In this document: positions 34,773-44,357 of the stretch, in pieces
Layout: each line of letters opens with the position of its first letter
How positions within the stretch are numbered: position 1 is the first letter of the stretch
Position numbers and translations under genes: made by a program
Assembly: GCA_021604505.1 (NCBI GenBank)
Contig: BQJC01000001.1
Coordinates: forward strand, 1,323,501-1,387,500
Direction: 5' to 3'
Source of the DNA: Nitrospinaceae bacterium
GTDB lineage: Bacteria; Nitrospinota; Nitrospinia; Nitrospinales; VA-1
DNA: 64,000 bases
Notes under the pieces: model-generated
What the model saw: only the letters and a program-made list of their open reading frames with translations
Told to the model about the DNA's origin: nothing
Database searches by the model: none

Positions 34773-35429
34773 TTACTCTGCAAGTAAAAGTTTTATATTT
34801 TCTTCCAGACCCTGCTCCGAACCAAAAAGTTTATACCTGAAAATTCCCTTCTTATCGATGAGGATAGACGATGGCGTTCCCCTCAAGCCGTAAGCTTCAA
34901 AAGTTTGTGCGTCGTAGATTTTCTGCCGCAGGTAGGCTTTGACCTGATTGATGATCATCTCCTGGGTTTTTTCAGGAAGGGAATTGAATTGATCTATGTC
35001 GCGTTGGACGATGGTCTGAACTCTGTCTGTGGAAATTTCCGAAGGATTTTTTTTTAATTGATCCCAGGCGATCGGGAATGGGATCAGATACTGTAGTTTA
35101 TTAAAATTTAACAAGTTCGCACGGCTGAGCGCGGCGTAGGTTTCTCCTGTGACTTCCCCGGTGGACACAAGTTTGTTCAAATTCTCCAGATTATTTTTAT
35201 CGAAATCTTCAAACGCAGTTGCCAGACCCCAAACGGTCAGCGGCTGATCACGGTAGCGGTTATAAATTTCGATGACTTCCGGCAATCCGTATATGAAGCA
35301 ACCGGGACAATTGACCTGAAACACTTCGATCAAAACAACTTTGCCTTTTTCATTTTCGATGGTGGAAGGTTCTCCCTGGACCCAGGATTCCACCATCAAC
35401 TCCGGAGCCTTTTCGTTAACTTGTGACAT
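34773..35429 (-). CDS. Thioredoxin-fold (TlpA/redoxin-like) protein
   Basis: A 218-residue thioredoxin-like protein with active site CPGC (Cys41 and Cys44, in VNCPGCFIYGLPE) and the cis-Pro loop in YGLRGTPSSILID. An insertion of about 75 mostly helical residues sits between the two. There is no signal peptide, so it appears cytoplasmic unless a membrane anchor is missing. Peroxiredoxin or disulfide-reductase activity is plausible. It overlaps the TPR lipoprotein gene by 14 bases, so the two are coexpressed. Confidence 0.82.
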   Translation of the reverse strand: MSQVNEKAPELMVESWVQGEPSTIENEKGKVVLIEVFQVNCPGCFIYGLPEVIEIYNRYRDQPLTVWGLATAFEDFDKNNLENLNKLVSTGEVTGETYAALSRANLLNFNKLQYLIPFPIAWDQLKKNPSEISTDRVQTIVQRDIDQFNSLPEKTQEMIINQVKAYLRQKIYDAQTFEAYGLRGTPSSILIDKKGIFRYKLFGSEQGLEENIKLLLAE

Positions 35430-36249
35430 TCCCCTCTTCTTCCTGAATTTTGTTCATCATAAGATCGATCGTTCGCTTAATGGATTCTGGAGGGTTTTTC
35501 TCCAGAGCTTGATTCAATATATAAAGCGCCCGGCTCTTCTCGCCCTTTGTATTGTGAATGATCCCCAGCATAACATGGGACATGTACCACTTGTCTCCCT
35601 TGGGAAAGTTTTTGCGAATGGCTTCCAGGTGTTTGATGGCTTTGGAATATTTTCTTAACTTATAATAAACGCTTGCCAGTCCGAAATGAATATTATCCTT
35701 CAATATCACCGGAGGGTTGCTGTGCAGAGCGACGTTGAATTTATGCATGCTTTGTTTTAACTTGCCGTCTTTCAAATACTGAATGGCCGCCGTGTAATCC
35801 CGTTTAGAAAACTTTTTTGAGGAGGGGGCCCGCATGGCTTCGAGAGTATGAAGTCTGGTTTTCAAGAAATTATGCGAGAGGTTCAGTTCATCCAGCGAAC
35901 GTTTCAATTGCATTTGCTGCTTTTGGTGAAATAGAATTCTCGTGTGCAATTCGTTTTCCATCGCTTCCGTTTTTAGAAGAGACTGTTTTAGATTGCTGTT
36001 GAAATTATAAGTTTGCTGGTCGAGGCCATTTTGCTTTAAATGAAGAATATCCATTTCCCTGGAAATGGAATCCAAATCAGCCTGGCGTTTTTTCCGTGAA
36101 TCCAGCTCAAAGTCTTCCGGGGGACTCCAGACATACATTTCGATGGGTTTCCTGGGACGATCCTGAACGGCTGGAGAAGGAGTACTGGAACAACTGGCAA
36201 TCAAAAGTGGTAAAATGCCCAGAAGGGAGATATGGAAATATCTTTTCAT
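35416..36249 (-). CDS. TPR-containing lipoprotein
   Basis: A 277-residue lipoprotein. The N-terminus MKRYFHISLLGILPLLIASC is a lipoprotein signal with the lipobox Cys at residue 20. A helical coiled-coil segment (about 55-140) and at least two tetratricopeptide-like repeats follow (YTAAIQYLKDGKLKQSMHKF; YKLRKYSKAIKHLEAIRKNF). It would be a membrane-attached scaffold, probably in the outer membrane. The start at 36249 is chosen for the signal peptide; in-frame codons up to 36315 lack one. Confidence 0.78.
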   Translation of the reverse strand: MKRYFHISLLGILPLLIASCSSTPSPAVQDRPRKPIEMYVWSPPEDFELDSRKKRQADLDSISREMDILHLKQNGLDQQTYNFNSNLKQSLLKTEAMENELHTRILFHQKQQMQLKRSLDELNLSHNFLKTRLHTLEAMRAPSSKKFSKRDYTAAIQYLKDGKLKQSMHKFNVALHSNPPVILKDNIHFGLASVYYKLRKYSKAIKHLEAIRKNFPKGDKWYMSHVMLGIIHNTKGEKSRALYILNQALEKNPPESIKRTIDLMMNKIQEEEGNVTS

Positions 36250-36329
36250 TTCGGTTAAATTGTTCCCTAAAGTCACGGTTAATTCCATTCTAATAGAAAA
36301 CCCTTTAAAATTCAACTAGTTATACAATT

Positions 36330-37265
36330 ATGGACGATTATTACACTCTTTTGGAAATCGATCGCAAAGCGTCTGAGGACGAGATCAAGAAGGCCTACAG
36401 AAAAATGGCGATGAAATACCATCCCGACCGAAATAAGGACAACCCCGAGGCCGAAGATCAGTTTAAAAAGATCTCCGAGGCTTATGCGGTTTTGAGCGAT
36501 AAGAAAAAGAAACAGCAGTACGACAGTTTTGGCGCCGAAGGATTCCGTCAAAAATTTTCCCAGGAAGATATTTTCCGTGACTTTGATGCCAACGAAATGT
36601 TCAGAAATTTTGGCGTCCGGTTTGGCGGAAGCGATCCGTTTCAGGGAATCCACGAAATGTTTTCCGGCGGCGGTCGGTTTGGCAACTCCTTCGAGGATAT
36701 TTTAGGAGGACAGGGCTTTGGTGCAGGCGGGAGACCGCAGTCCCGTAATGGAGGAGATCTGGAGTCCAACCTCACCATAACGCTGGAAGATGCCGTTCTT
36801 GGAACGGAAAAGAGAATCACCATCCAAAAGAATGACGTCCGGGAAGAAACCGTGATCAAAATTCCTCCTGGCATCGAGGACGGAAAGAAATTGCGCTTGA
36901 AAGGCAAGGGAAGCCCGAGCCAATTCGGAGGGTCACCGGGAGATTTGTATATTAAGATCGATGTTGAACCTCACCCCATTTTCCAGCGCAAGGGGAATGA
37001 CATCGAGATGGATTTGGAAATCAATATTAGCGATACCCTGCTGGGAACGACCAGGGAAGTTCCCACCCTGACCGGTCCCAAAAACCTCAAAATTCCCCCC
37101 CGGACCCACAGCCATTCCAAACTGAGAATGAAGGGGTTTGGTGCTCCTAAAGGCTCCAAAGGGGGTAAAGGCGACCAATTGGTGCGAATTCTTATAAAAT
37201 TTCCCAAAGAATTGACCGATGAACAGCGAGAATGCGTTGAGACCTTAAAAAGTCTGGGTTTATAA
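36330..37265 (+). CDS. J-domain co-chaperone, CbpA type
   Basis: A 311-residue DnaJ-family protein: J domain (1-70) with His31-Pro32-Asp33, a Gly/Phe-rich linker (about 100-140), then the two C-terminal client-binding domains (SNLTITLEDAVLGTEKRITI; DISDTLLGTTREVPTLTG-like). The four CxxCxGxG zinc repeats of DnaJ are absent, giving the CbpA layout. It stimulates DnaK. It is divergent from the TPR lipoprotein gene. Confidence 0.92.
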   Translation: MDDYYTLLEIDRKASEDEIKKAYRKMAMKYHPDRNKDNPEAEDQFKKISEAYAVLSDKKKKQQYDSFGAEGFRQKFSQEDIFRDFDANEMFRNFGVRFGGSDPFQGIHEMFSGGGRFGNSFEDILGGQGFGAGGRPQSRNGGDLESNLTITLEDAVLGTEKRITIQKNDVREETVIKIPPGIEDGKKLRLKGKGSPSQFGGSPGDLYIKIDVEPHPIFQRKGNDIEMDLEINISDTLLGTTREVPTLTGPKNLKIPPRTHSHSKLRMKGFGAPKGSKGGKGDQLVRILIKFPKELTDEQRECVETLKSLGL

Positions 37266-37335
37266 TAATTCATTAATCATTAAATCAATATGAGGGAACT
37301 CCAGCCGGGTTCCCTTAGAGGAGATAGAATTAAAT

Positions 37336-37632
37336 ATGGCACGTATTGTATTTAAACCCGACAACGTCACTCATGAAGTGGAGGATGGCTCTCCTCTCAT
37401 CGAATGTTGTGATGAACTGGATATTTCCCTGTCATTCGGATGCACCGAGGGAACCTGCGGGGTCTGCGAACTGACTGTATTGCAGGGAATGGAAAATCTT
37501 TCCCGCGTGAACGAAGAAGAAAAGGATTATCTTTTAGAGGAAGACCTGGAAGCGGGCATGCGCCTCGGCTGTCAGTTGAAGGTCCGTAAGGGAGAAGTGG
37601 TCCTCACCTGGAAAGGCAACCGGGCGAAGTAG
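37336..37632 (+). CDS. Plant-type [2Fe-2S] ferredoxin
   Basis: A 98-residue ferredoxin with cluster ligands Cys36, Cys41, Cys44 (FGCTEGTCGVC) and Cys79 (LGCQL). It transfers single electrons to an unidentified partner. A 7-bp hairpin AGGGAAC/GTTCCCT (37293-37315) sits in its leader, without a U-tract, and AGAGGAGA precedes the ATG. A diverged copy of its last dozen codons is found at 38175-38210. Confidence 0.9.
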   Translation: MARIVFKPDNVTHEVEDGSPLIECCDELDISLSFGCTEGTCGVCELTVLQGMENLSRVNEEEKDYLLEEDLEAGMRLGCQLKVRKGEVVLTWKGNRAK

Positions 37633-37678
37633 GCAAACCCGACCTGGCTGTTTCAATTCGAAAAGGTAAGATTTTATT

Positions 37679-38161
37679 GTGAAGTTCCTGACACTATCCC
37701 TATGTATGTTTTTCCTTTTTTTCGCGGGCGCAGGTCATGCCCAGACAGCATCCAAAAACCGGGGGTTGGGTGACATTTTTGCTTCCATGCTTAAAGAAAG
37801 TATGGAGAACGCCGATCTGGTCGCCCATGTCGAAGTCACCGGTTTTCAATATGAAAAAAAGAACGCAGGGTCCACTCTGTTTCGTGTTGAATCGAAGATA
37901 CTCGAAAGCTTTAAAGGACCTTCCGTGGAAGCGCTTGTGTTTTACCAGAAAGTTGAAAAAGGTTTTAGAGAGGAAGAATTCAAAGACGATGTTACCGGCA
38001 GTCGTATCATTGTCACATTCAGAAAAAATGATCAGGACGGATAGTATTATATTCCTGAAAACGACCACAGTTTTCCGGTGAGCGAGGATTTACTGCGTGT
38101 GGCCGGGACAGTCTCCAAGAGCGAAACGCAGGAGCAGTCTGTTATATATTTTTTGGAATAA
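37679..38161 (+). pseudogene. Secreted hypothetical protein interrupted by an in-frame TAG
   Basis: The frame opens with a signal peptide (residues 1-21, cut near GHA) and runs 121 codons to a TAG at 38042-38044. The same frame then continues for 38 sense codons that look like the natural C-terminus (YYIPENDHSFPVSEDLLRVA, then SVIYFLE) before TAA at 38159. The junction DG-stop-YYIPEN suggests one nonsense change in a roughly 160-residue protein. Otherwise it is stop readthrough or a sequencing error. If the stop is genuine the functional product may be 37679-38044. The family is not recognised. Confidence 0.6.
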
Positions 38162-38174
38162 TCCCTTAAAGCCG

Positions 38175-38210
38175 GAAGTGGTTCTCACCTGCAAGGGCAG
38201 TCGGGCCAGG
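38175..38210 (+). repeat. Diverged duplicate of the ferredoxin gene tail
   Basis: This 36-base segment matches 37594-37629, the end of the ferredoxin gene, at roughly four out of five positions. The translations are EVVLTCKGSRAR here and EVVLTWKGNRAK in the intact gene. No upstream part of a second ferredoxin remains, so it is a relic of a tandem duplication or recombination between 37.6 and 38.2 kb. Confidence 0.6.
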
Positions 38211-38240
38211 GAGAATATTTTTAATGGAAAACAAAATCAC

Positions 38241-39335
38241 TTAACCTCCGCCGAAAGGCTCATCAAATTTTGTTTTCCTGAAAACCAATTGACCGTTATG
38301 GCGGGCTCGATTCAACCGCGCTCTCTCCCGGCCTTCTGAGGTCCTGTATATTTCAGGGATTTTATACGCATCACAATTGGAGCAGGTTGGGTTAAGCGTT
38401 GATTTTCCAAAACCATCTCTTATCTTTTTCAAGCGATGTCCTTCCCAAATATCCGCTAAATCTGAATCCAAAATATTTCCAATGCCAAGATCTTCCATCC
38501 CATCCATAGCGGCAACATTAATGCATGCCATCACGGTTCCATCTGAAAGAATCATAGGTCCATGGTATAGATTTGCACAGGTTTTACTTTTTTTTGGCAT
38601 TGGCTTCATTTTCATTGCTTCGGGTAATACGTCCCGGGAAATCCTTCCTCCCAATGATGAGAAAGACCAGGTAAAGTCGATTATTGGATTAAATTTTAAA
38701 ATGGGTTGAAAATCTGGATCCTTAAGGACATCTTTAAGGGATCTATCGCTTCTTAGGGCAATAACGATAGGAACGGGACTAGCAAGATCAGCATTTTTTT
38801 GAAATAACTCCAGAATATTCTGTCTTACCCTTTTATAAGAATTTGATCGGTAAACACGTTGATACATTTCTTCATCAAAACCAGCGGTGCTTAAGGTTAT
38901 TGAAGATAACCCGGATTTTAGAATATTATCGATCCCAAATTTATGGAGTAAAATTCCATTGGTAACGACATAAATCCTATCTATTTGAGGCAAAGAACGA
39001 AGGTGTTTTACCCGCTCTAGAAATTGCGGGTCCAAAAGAACATCTCCGACAATGGGAGACAAGGCAACGGATCCTCCTCCTATAGAAACAAAATCATTTA
39101 CGGATTTTAGAAAAACTTCATCTGACATAACTTCGGTTTTTCGTTTTTGAAATTGATAGCTACAGAAAATACAATCTGCATTGCACAAATTGGTCAATTC
39201 CAAACGTAATTCGTAAGGCCTGCTCTCCATAGCACTCAATGCTTTATTGGTGGAATAAAATACACTCCCCCAAAAAGCTCCCAATTTGCGTTTAATCACT
39301 CGTTGGGCTTTATACAGAAATACCTTGTTGGTCAT
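38241..39335 (-). CDS. Radical SAM/SPASM-domain protein
   Basis: A 364-residue radical SAM enzyme with the 4Fe-4S motif Cys51, Cys55, Cys58 (LTNLCNADCIFCSYQ), and a C-terminal SPASM-like region with further cysteines (SKTCANLYHGP, VMACINVA, PTCSNCDAYK). SPASM enzymes modify peptides, sugars or cofactors; the substrate is unknown. The start at 39335 follows GAAGGGG by about 8 bases. The gene and its upstream 150 bases are visibly more AT-rich than the neighbours, suggesting later acquisition. No precursor peptide gene is evident. Confidence 0.85.
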   Translation of the reverse strand: MTNKVFLYKAQRVIKRKLGAFWGSVFYSTNKALSAMESRPYELRLELTNLCNADCIFCSYQFQKRKTEVMSDEVFLKSVNDFVSIGGGSVALSPIVGDVLLDPQFLERVKHLRSLPQIDRIYVVTNGILLHKFGIDNILKSGLSSITLSTAGFDEEMYQRVYRSNSYKRVRQNILELFQKNADLASPVPIVIALRSDRSLKDVLKDPDFQPILKFNPIIDFTWSFSSLGGRISRDVLPEAMKMKPMPKKSKTCANLYHGPMILSDGTVMACINVAAMDGMEDLGIGNILDSDLADIWEGHRLKKIRDGFGKSTLNPTCSNCDAYKIPEIYRTSEGRERARLNRARHNGQLVFRKTKFDEPFGGG

Positions 39336-39522
39336 AATTGAGACCCCTTCTGTAACCTTTAGAACTTTCAAGCAGTTCAACCAGGCAAGTCGAATTCTTT
39401 CACGACTAGGGGATTTTGTTTAAATTTGATGGGATTAAATAGGATTTGATCGGGAATTTATCATTTTTGGGGGAATGGATCAATCAAAGAAGCCTATAAA
39501 CGAAGAACCATAGATAAATTTT

Positions 39523-40134
39523 TTATCTAGACCACCGCCAATCATCCGGGTCGTCTTGCCCCGGTTCCCATAGGAATTCCTTTTCGTTCATGGTAGATGC
39601 CGTCCAGCGGCTGAACACGAACAAGGCATCGGACAACCGGTTGATGTAAGCCATCAGGTTGGAATCGATTTCCTCGTCGCGGCTCAAACTCACGATGTCC
39701 CGTTCAGCCCGCCGGCAAACCGTCCGGCATTGATGCAAAAAGGCGTTGACGGGACTGCCCCCTGGCAGGACGAAACTGTTCAACGGCGTCAGCTCCTCGT
39801 TCATGGCATCGATCACCTCTTCCAGCCAGGCGACGTTTGCTTCAGTCACCGACGGTTTGCTTTTCGGAGCCGACTTCGCATCGGTCGCCAGAACGCTGCC
39901 GATATCGAACAACCTTTGCTGAATGGCTTGTAAAATGGTCTCCAGCTTGTCGCGGCGGATGGATTCGGGTTTTTCCAAATTGAAGCACCGGACGATGCCC
40001 ACCAGGCTGTTGAGTTCATCGACCGTTCCATAGGCCCGGACCCTTGGGTGGTCCTTGCCGATCTTCCCTCCGTAAGCCAGAGAAGTTTCCCCTTTATCGC
40101 CTTTTTTCGTGTAGACCTTGTTGATTCGAACCAT
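39523..40134 (-). CDS. Cob(I)alamin adenosyltransferase, PduO type
   Basis: A 203-residue trimeric PduO-type ATR. It has the N-terminal ATP loop TKKGDKGETSLAYGGKIGKD, then RVRAYGTVDELNSLVG and the C-terminal RRAERDIVSLSR, YINRLSDALFVFSRW and WEPGQDD. It transfers the adenosyl group of ATP to cobalamin to make coenzyme B12. It is a single gene; no B12-dependent enzyme is nearby. Confidence 0.92.
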   Translation of the reverse strand: MVRINKVYTKKGDKGETSLAYGGKIGKDHPRVRAYGTVDELNSLVGIVRCFNLEKPESIRRDKLETILQAIQQRLFDIGSVLATDAKSAPKSKPSVTEANVAWLEEVIDAMNEELTPLNSFVLPGGSPVNAFLHQCRTVCRRAERDIVSLSRDEEIDSNLMAYINRLSDALFVFSRWTASTMNEKEFLWEPGQDDPDDWRWSR

Positions 40135-40248
40135 TTTACCTCCCTGCGGGTTGCAAGACCCAGTGGTTTTCCCTTTGCGGTTAAATTGTAACTCCCCTCC
40201 CCCGTTAATTAAAACTATAATATTTCAGGCCTTAGGCCTTCATTTTTA

Positions 40249-40277
40249 TTGACAGGACCGAGGCTGTTTATTATTAT
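40249..40277 (+). promoter_or_regulatory. pyr operon promoter
   Basis: A perfect -35 TTGACA (40249-40254), a 17-base spacer and -10 TATTAT (40272-40277). The expected start is near 40284, giving a leader of about 170 bases before pyrR. Confidence 0.8.
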
Positions 40278-40293
40278 AATTAAAGAATGAAAA

Positions 40294-40324
40294 CCTTTAA
40301 AGCGGTCCAGTGAGGCTGCCAAGG
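40294..40324 (+). promoter_or_regulatory. PyrR-binding RNA hairpin
   Basis: The element contains GGTCCAGTGAGGCT, which fits the PyrR-binding consensus ARUCCNGNGAGGYU except for its first base. It folds as the known element: a lower stem CCTT (40294-40297) with AAGG (40321-40324), an internal loop, an upper stem GCGGTC/GGCTGC and the hexaloop CAGTGA. The lower 3' strand is part of the ribosome-binding site of the leader ORF at 40335. Confidence 0.85.
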
Positions 40325-40334
40325 GAGAATCCGG

Positions 40335-40379
40335 ATGAAAAACTTGCAGTTTGAGCGCACACCTCCTGAACGGGTTTAG
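40335..40379 (+). CDS. pyr leader peptide
   Basis: A 14-codon ORF, MKNLQFERTPPERV, with AAGGGAG seven bases before its ATG. Its codons run over the 5' arm of the terminator (40361-40366) and its TAG (40377-40379) lies in the terminator loop. A translating ribosome would therefore block terminator formation. Its ribosome-binding site overlaps the PyrR-binding stem. This fits translation-coupled attenuation as proposed for Thermus-type pyr leaders. Confidence 0.65.
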   Translation: MKNLQFERTPPERV

Positions 40380-40400
40380 ACCTGTGGGAGGTATTTTTTT
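40361..40400 (+). terminator. pyr attenuator terminator
   Basis: ACCTCC (40361-40366) pairs with GGAGGT (40387-40392), with an inner stem ACGGGT/ACCTGT (40370-40375 with 40380-40385) closed by a TTAG loop, followed by T7 (40394-40400). It lies 55 bases before pyrR. Confidence 0.85.
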
Positions 40401-40445
40401 ACCTTCCTTCCGTGATTCGTCCCTCCTTGCAGATTGTTTTCTTGA

Positions 40446-40991
<546 letters not shown>

Positions 40992-41004
40992 AGAGAGTTC
41001 ATCC

Positions 41005-41940
41005 ATGACCCTCAGTGCCAAGCACATTTTGGGGACCCGCGATCTACAGCGGGAGGACATTCAACTCATTCTGGACACAGCCGACTCGTTCAAAGAAATA
41101 TCTACCCGGCAAATCAAAAAAGTTCCCACCCTTCGCGGACGGACGGTGATCAACCTGTTCTTCGAACCCAGCACCCGGACCCGCACGTCCTTCGAAATCG
41201 CCGGCAAACGCTTGAGTGCGGACGTGATCAATATTTCCGGGTCGACGAGCAGTACGGTCAAGGGGGAAAACCTCATCGACAGCGCCCGCAACCTGGAAGC
41301 CATGAACCCGGACATTCTGGTCGTCCGTCATGCGAGTTCCGGTGCGTCGGCTCTATTGACGGATTTTGTGAAATGTCCGGTGATCAATGCCGGGGATGGA
41401 GCGCACGAGCACCCCACCCAGTCCCTGTTGGATCTTTTGACCATCCGCGAGCGCATAGGGTCGCTTGAGGGCTTGAAGGTTGCCATTGTGGGGGATATCA
41501 TGCACAGCCGGGTGGCGCGTTCCAATGTATTCGCCATGCAAACCATGGGAATGAAAGTGACCGTGGTCGGCCCGCCCACCATGATGCCCGTGGAAATGTG
41601 CCGTTTGGGGGTGGACGTTTCCTATGACCTGGAAAAATCCATCCGCGATGTGGATGTGATCATGATGTTGAGGATTCAAATGGAACGGCAGAACAAATAC
41701 AATATCGCCAGTCTCAGGGAATACTCCAACCTGTTTTGTCTGACCCTCGAAAAACTCAAAAAGGCCCGTGAGGATGTGTTGATCATTCATCCAGGCCCCG
41801 TCAACCGGGGAATTGAAATCGCCCTGGAAGTCATGGAAGGTCCGCATTCCCTGATTTTGAACCAGGTCACCAATGGCGTGGCGGTGAGAATGGCGCTCAT
41901 GTATCTACTTTTGGGAGGCACCGATGAAGACCTTAATTAA
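41005..41940 (+). CDS. pyrB: Aspartate carbamoyltransferase catalytic subunit
   Basis: A 311-residue enzyme with the carbamoyl-phosphate loop FFEPSTRTRTSFE (52-64), the SSTVKGENL Lys loop, HPTQSLLDLLTI, and HPGPVNRG near the end. It forms carbamoyl-aspartate, the first committed step of UMP synthesis. No pyrI regulatory subunit is adjacent, which matches operons where PyrR provides control. ATG 41005 is chosen, with GAGAG upstream. The gene overlaps pyrC by 17 bases. Confidence 0.95.
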   Translation: MTLSAKHILGTRDLQREDIQLILDTADSFKEISTRQIKKVPTLRGRTVINLFFEPSTRTRTSFEIAGKRLSADVINISGSTSSTVKGENLIDSARNLEAMNPDILVVRHASSGASALLTDFVKCPVINAGDGAHEHPTQSLLDLLTIRERIGSLEGLKVAIVGDIMHSRVARSNVFAMQTMGMKVTVVGPPTMMPVEMCRLGVDVSYDLEKSIRDVDVIMMLRIQMERQNKYNIASLREYSNLFCLTLEKLKKAREDVLIIHPGPVNRGIEIALEVMEGPHSLILNQVTNGVAVRMALMYLLLGGTDEDLN

Positions 41941-43219
41941 AGGGGGGAGGCTCATCGACCCGGCCAATGACCGCGACGGCCTATATGACCTCGTCATCGA
42001 TAAAAGAAAGGTTCTGGCGGTTGAGAAACCGGGAAAACTTTCCGAAAAGGATGTGAACGGCGCCGAAATCATCGATGCCAGGGGCTTTATCGTCGCGCCT
42101 GGATTCATCGACATGCACGTGCATTTTCGCGAGCCAGGCTTCGAATATAAAGAAACTATCGAGACCGGCTGTCAATCCGCCGCGGCGGGAGGCTTCACAT
42201 CCGTAGCCACGATGCCCAACACCGATCCGGTCAACGACAACCGCTCGGTCACCGAATTCATCCTGCGAAAAGCCAGGGAAAAGGGCATTGTCAATGTCTT
42301 TCCCATAGGGGCGATCAGCCAGGGCTTGAAGGGAGAGAAACTTTCGGAGATGGGCGACCTGAAAGACGCCGGAGTGGTGGCGTATTCCGATGACGGCCGT
42401 CCGGTGATGAACAGCGAACTGATGCGGCGGGCGTTTGAGTACAGCAAAATGTTCGGCCTGCCCTGCATCCAGCACAGCGAAATGCTGGACCTGACGGAAG
42501 GCGGATGCATGAACGAGGGGCTGGTCTCCACAGAGTTGGGTCTTAAGGGAATGCCCACCGAGGCGGAAGACATCATGGTCTACCGCGACATCGCCCTCTT
42601 ACTGAAAACCGGAGGCCGCCTGCATGTCGCTCATATCAGCAGCGGCAACTCCGTGGAATTGGTCCGCCTGGCTAAGGCAAAAGGTTTGCAGGTGACCTGC
42701 GAAGTGGCGCCGCATCATTTTGCCCTGACGGAGAATGCGGTAAAAGGTTATGATACCAATGCTAAAATGAGTCCTCCACTTCGAATCGACTCCGATTTGG
42801 AAGCCATCAAGGAAGGACTCAGGGACGATACCATCGATATCATCGCCACCGACCACGCGCCGCATGACGTGGTCGATAAACAGGTAGAATTCAACCGCGC
42901 GTGTTTCGGAATCGTGGGTCTGGAAACGGCCCTCCCTTTAAGCCTCCGGTTGGTGGAAGAAAAAATTCTCTCCCTCGGCAAGATGGTGGAAAAACTCACC
43001 TCCCGGCCCGCGGAAATCTTCAATCTGGATCGAGGCGCTTTGCGGGTGGGAGATATTGCGGATGTGGTTATTTTCGACCCGGACGCGGAATATGCGATCG
43101 ATATCAGCAAGTTTAAATCACGCAGTAAAAATTCGCCTTTCGACGGGTGGAACGTCAAAGGCAAAGTGATAAAAACTCTGGTTGCGGGCAAGACGGTATT
43201 TTCCGCCTCTTCAAATTAG
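41924..43219 (+). CDS. pyrC: Dihydroorotase, class I
   Basis: A 431-residue amidohydrolase with the metal site His65-X-His67 (DMHVHFREPG), the class I signature YSDDGRPV in place of a carboxylated lysine, further ligands in QHSE and AHISS, and ATDHAPH. It cyclises carbamoyl-aspartate to dihydroorotate. The residues needed for activity are present, so it is not a PyrX-type inactive paralogue. It starts inside the end of pyrB. Confidence 0.95.
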   Translation: MKTLIKGGRLIDPANDRDGLYDLVIDKRKVLAVEKPGKLSEKDVNGAEIIDARGFIVAPGFIDMHVHFREPGFEYKETIETGCQSAAAGGFTSVATMPNTDPVNDNRSVTEFILRKAREKGIVNVFPIGAISQGLKGEKLSEMGDLKDAGVVAYSDDGRPVMNSELMRRAFEYSKMFGLPCIQHSEMLDLTEGGCMNEGLVSTELGLKGMPTEAEDIMVYRDIALLLKTGGRLHVAHISSGNSVELVRLAKAKGLQVTCEVAPHHFALTENAVKGYDTNAKMSPPLRIDSDLEAIKEGLRDDTIDIIATDHAPHDVVDKQVEFNRACFGIVGLETALPLSLRLVEEKILSLGKMVEKLTSRPAEIFNLDRGALRVGDIADVVIFDPDAEYAIDISKFKSRSKNSPFDGWNVKGKVIKTLVAGKTVFSASSN

Positions 43220-43234
43220 TTAAGTAACAGGTAA

Positions 43235-44356
43235 ATGATGAAAGCGATTCTGGCGTTAGCGGATGGAAAATTTTTTGCGGGCGAAGCCTTCGGAGCCAGC
43301 GGCGAAGTCGAAGGCGAAGTGGTTTTCAACACCAGCATGTCCGGCTATCAGGAAGTTATCACCGACCCTTCCTATTGCGGGCAGATGGTGGTCATGACCT
43401 ACCCCCTCATTGGAAATTATGGCGTCAACCCGGAAGACTTCGAAGCATCCCGCCCCTTTTTAAAAGGTTTCATCATTAAGGAATTGAGCGGCATCCCCAG
43501 CAACTGGCGATCCAGCGGAACCTTGGATCAGTTTCTCAAGGATTACGGAGTCGTCGGAATCCAGGGCATCGATACCCGGGCGTTGACGCGCCACATTCGC
43601 GACGCCGGAGCCCAGCAGGCGGTGCTTTCCACGGTGGAGTCCGACCCGAAAGCGCTCATCGAAAAAGCAAAACGATCGGTCAGCATCGTTGGCCGCGACC
43701 TTGTGAAAGAGGTGAGCTGTAAAGAACCATATTTCTGGGAAAATGAAACCGGGGCTTTTGGAGACGACTCGCCTGGCGGGCATGTCGAAGAAAAATCGTA
43801 TTCTGTCATTGCCTATGATTTCGGGGTCAAGCGAAATATCCTGAGAAAGTTGACCCAGAATGGTTGCCGGGTGCGCGTGGTCCCCGCGTCCACTCCCGCT
43901 GAAGATGTGCTGGCGGAAAAACCGGACGGTGTGTTTTTATCCAATGGGCCCGGAGACCCTGCCGGGGTTCCTTATGCCATTGAGAATGTCAAACACCTTC
44001 TCGGTAAAGTTCCGATATTTGGAATTTGCCTGGGGCACCAGATTTTGACCCACGCATTGGGGGGCAAAACCTACAAGCTGAGATTCGGGCATCATGGCGG
44101 AAACCAGCCGGTGATGGATTTAAAAACCCGCAAGGTGGAAATCACCGCGCAAAACCATGGTTTTGCCGCCGATGACAAATCGTCGATGAACGATGTCGAG
44201 GTGACTTCCATCAATCTGAACGACAACACCATCGAAGGAATGCGGCACAAAAAATTTCCAGTATTTTCGGTGCAATACCATCCGGAGGCCGCACCGGGAC
44301 CCCACGATTCCGATTATCTGTTTCAGGAATTTCTCGAACTCATGAAAGGAAAATAA
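43235..44356 (+). CDS. carA: Carbamoyl-phosphate synthase small (glutaminase) subunit
   Basis: A 373-residue protein with the N-terminal CarA domain ([17 protein letters not shown]) and a class I glutamine amidotransferase domain: nucleophile Cys in GICLGHQ, and His/Glu in [10 protein letters not shown]. It delivers ammonia to CarB. Two adjacent ATG codons (43235 and 43238) are possible. It is separated from carB by one unrelated gene. Confidence 0.95.
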   Translation: MMKAILALADGKFFAGEAFGASGEVEGEVVFNTSMSGYQEVITDPSYCGQMVVMTYPLIGNYGVNPEDFEASRPFLKGFIIKELSGIPSNWRSSGTLDQFLKDYGVVGIQGIDTRALTRHIRDAGAQQAVLSTVESDPKALIEKAKRSVSIVGRDLVKEVSCKEPYFWENETGAFGDDSPGGHVEEKSYSVIAYDFGVKRNILRKLTQNGCRVRVVPASTPAEDVLAEKPDGVFLSNGPGDPAGVPYAIENVKHLLGKVPIFGICLGHQILTHALGGKTYKLRFGHHGGNQPVMDLKTRKVEITAQNHGFAADDKSSMNDVEVTSINLNDNTIEGMRHKKFPVFSVQYHPEAAPGPHDSDYLFQEFLELMKGK

Positions 44357-44357
44357 T

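Noticed and set aside
37293-37315. A 7-bp hairpin AGGGAAC/GTTCCCT as a terminator after the J-protein gene
   Set aside because: No U-tract follows; it is only a possible leader structure for the ferredoxin gene.
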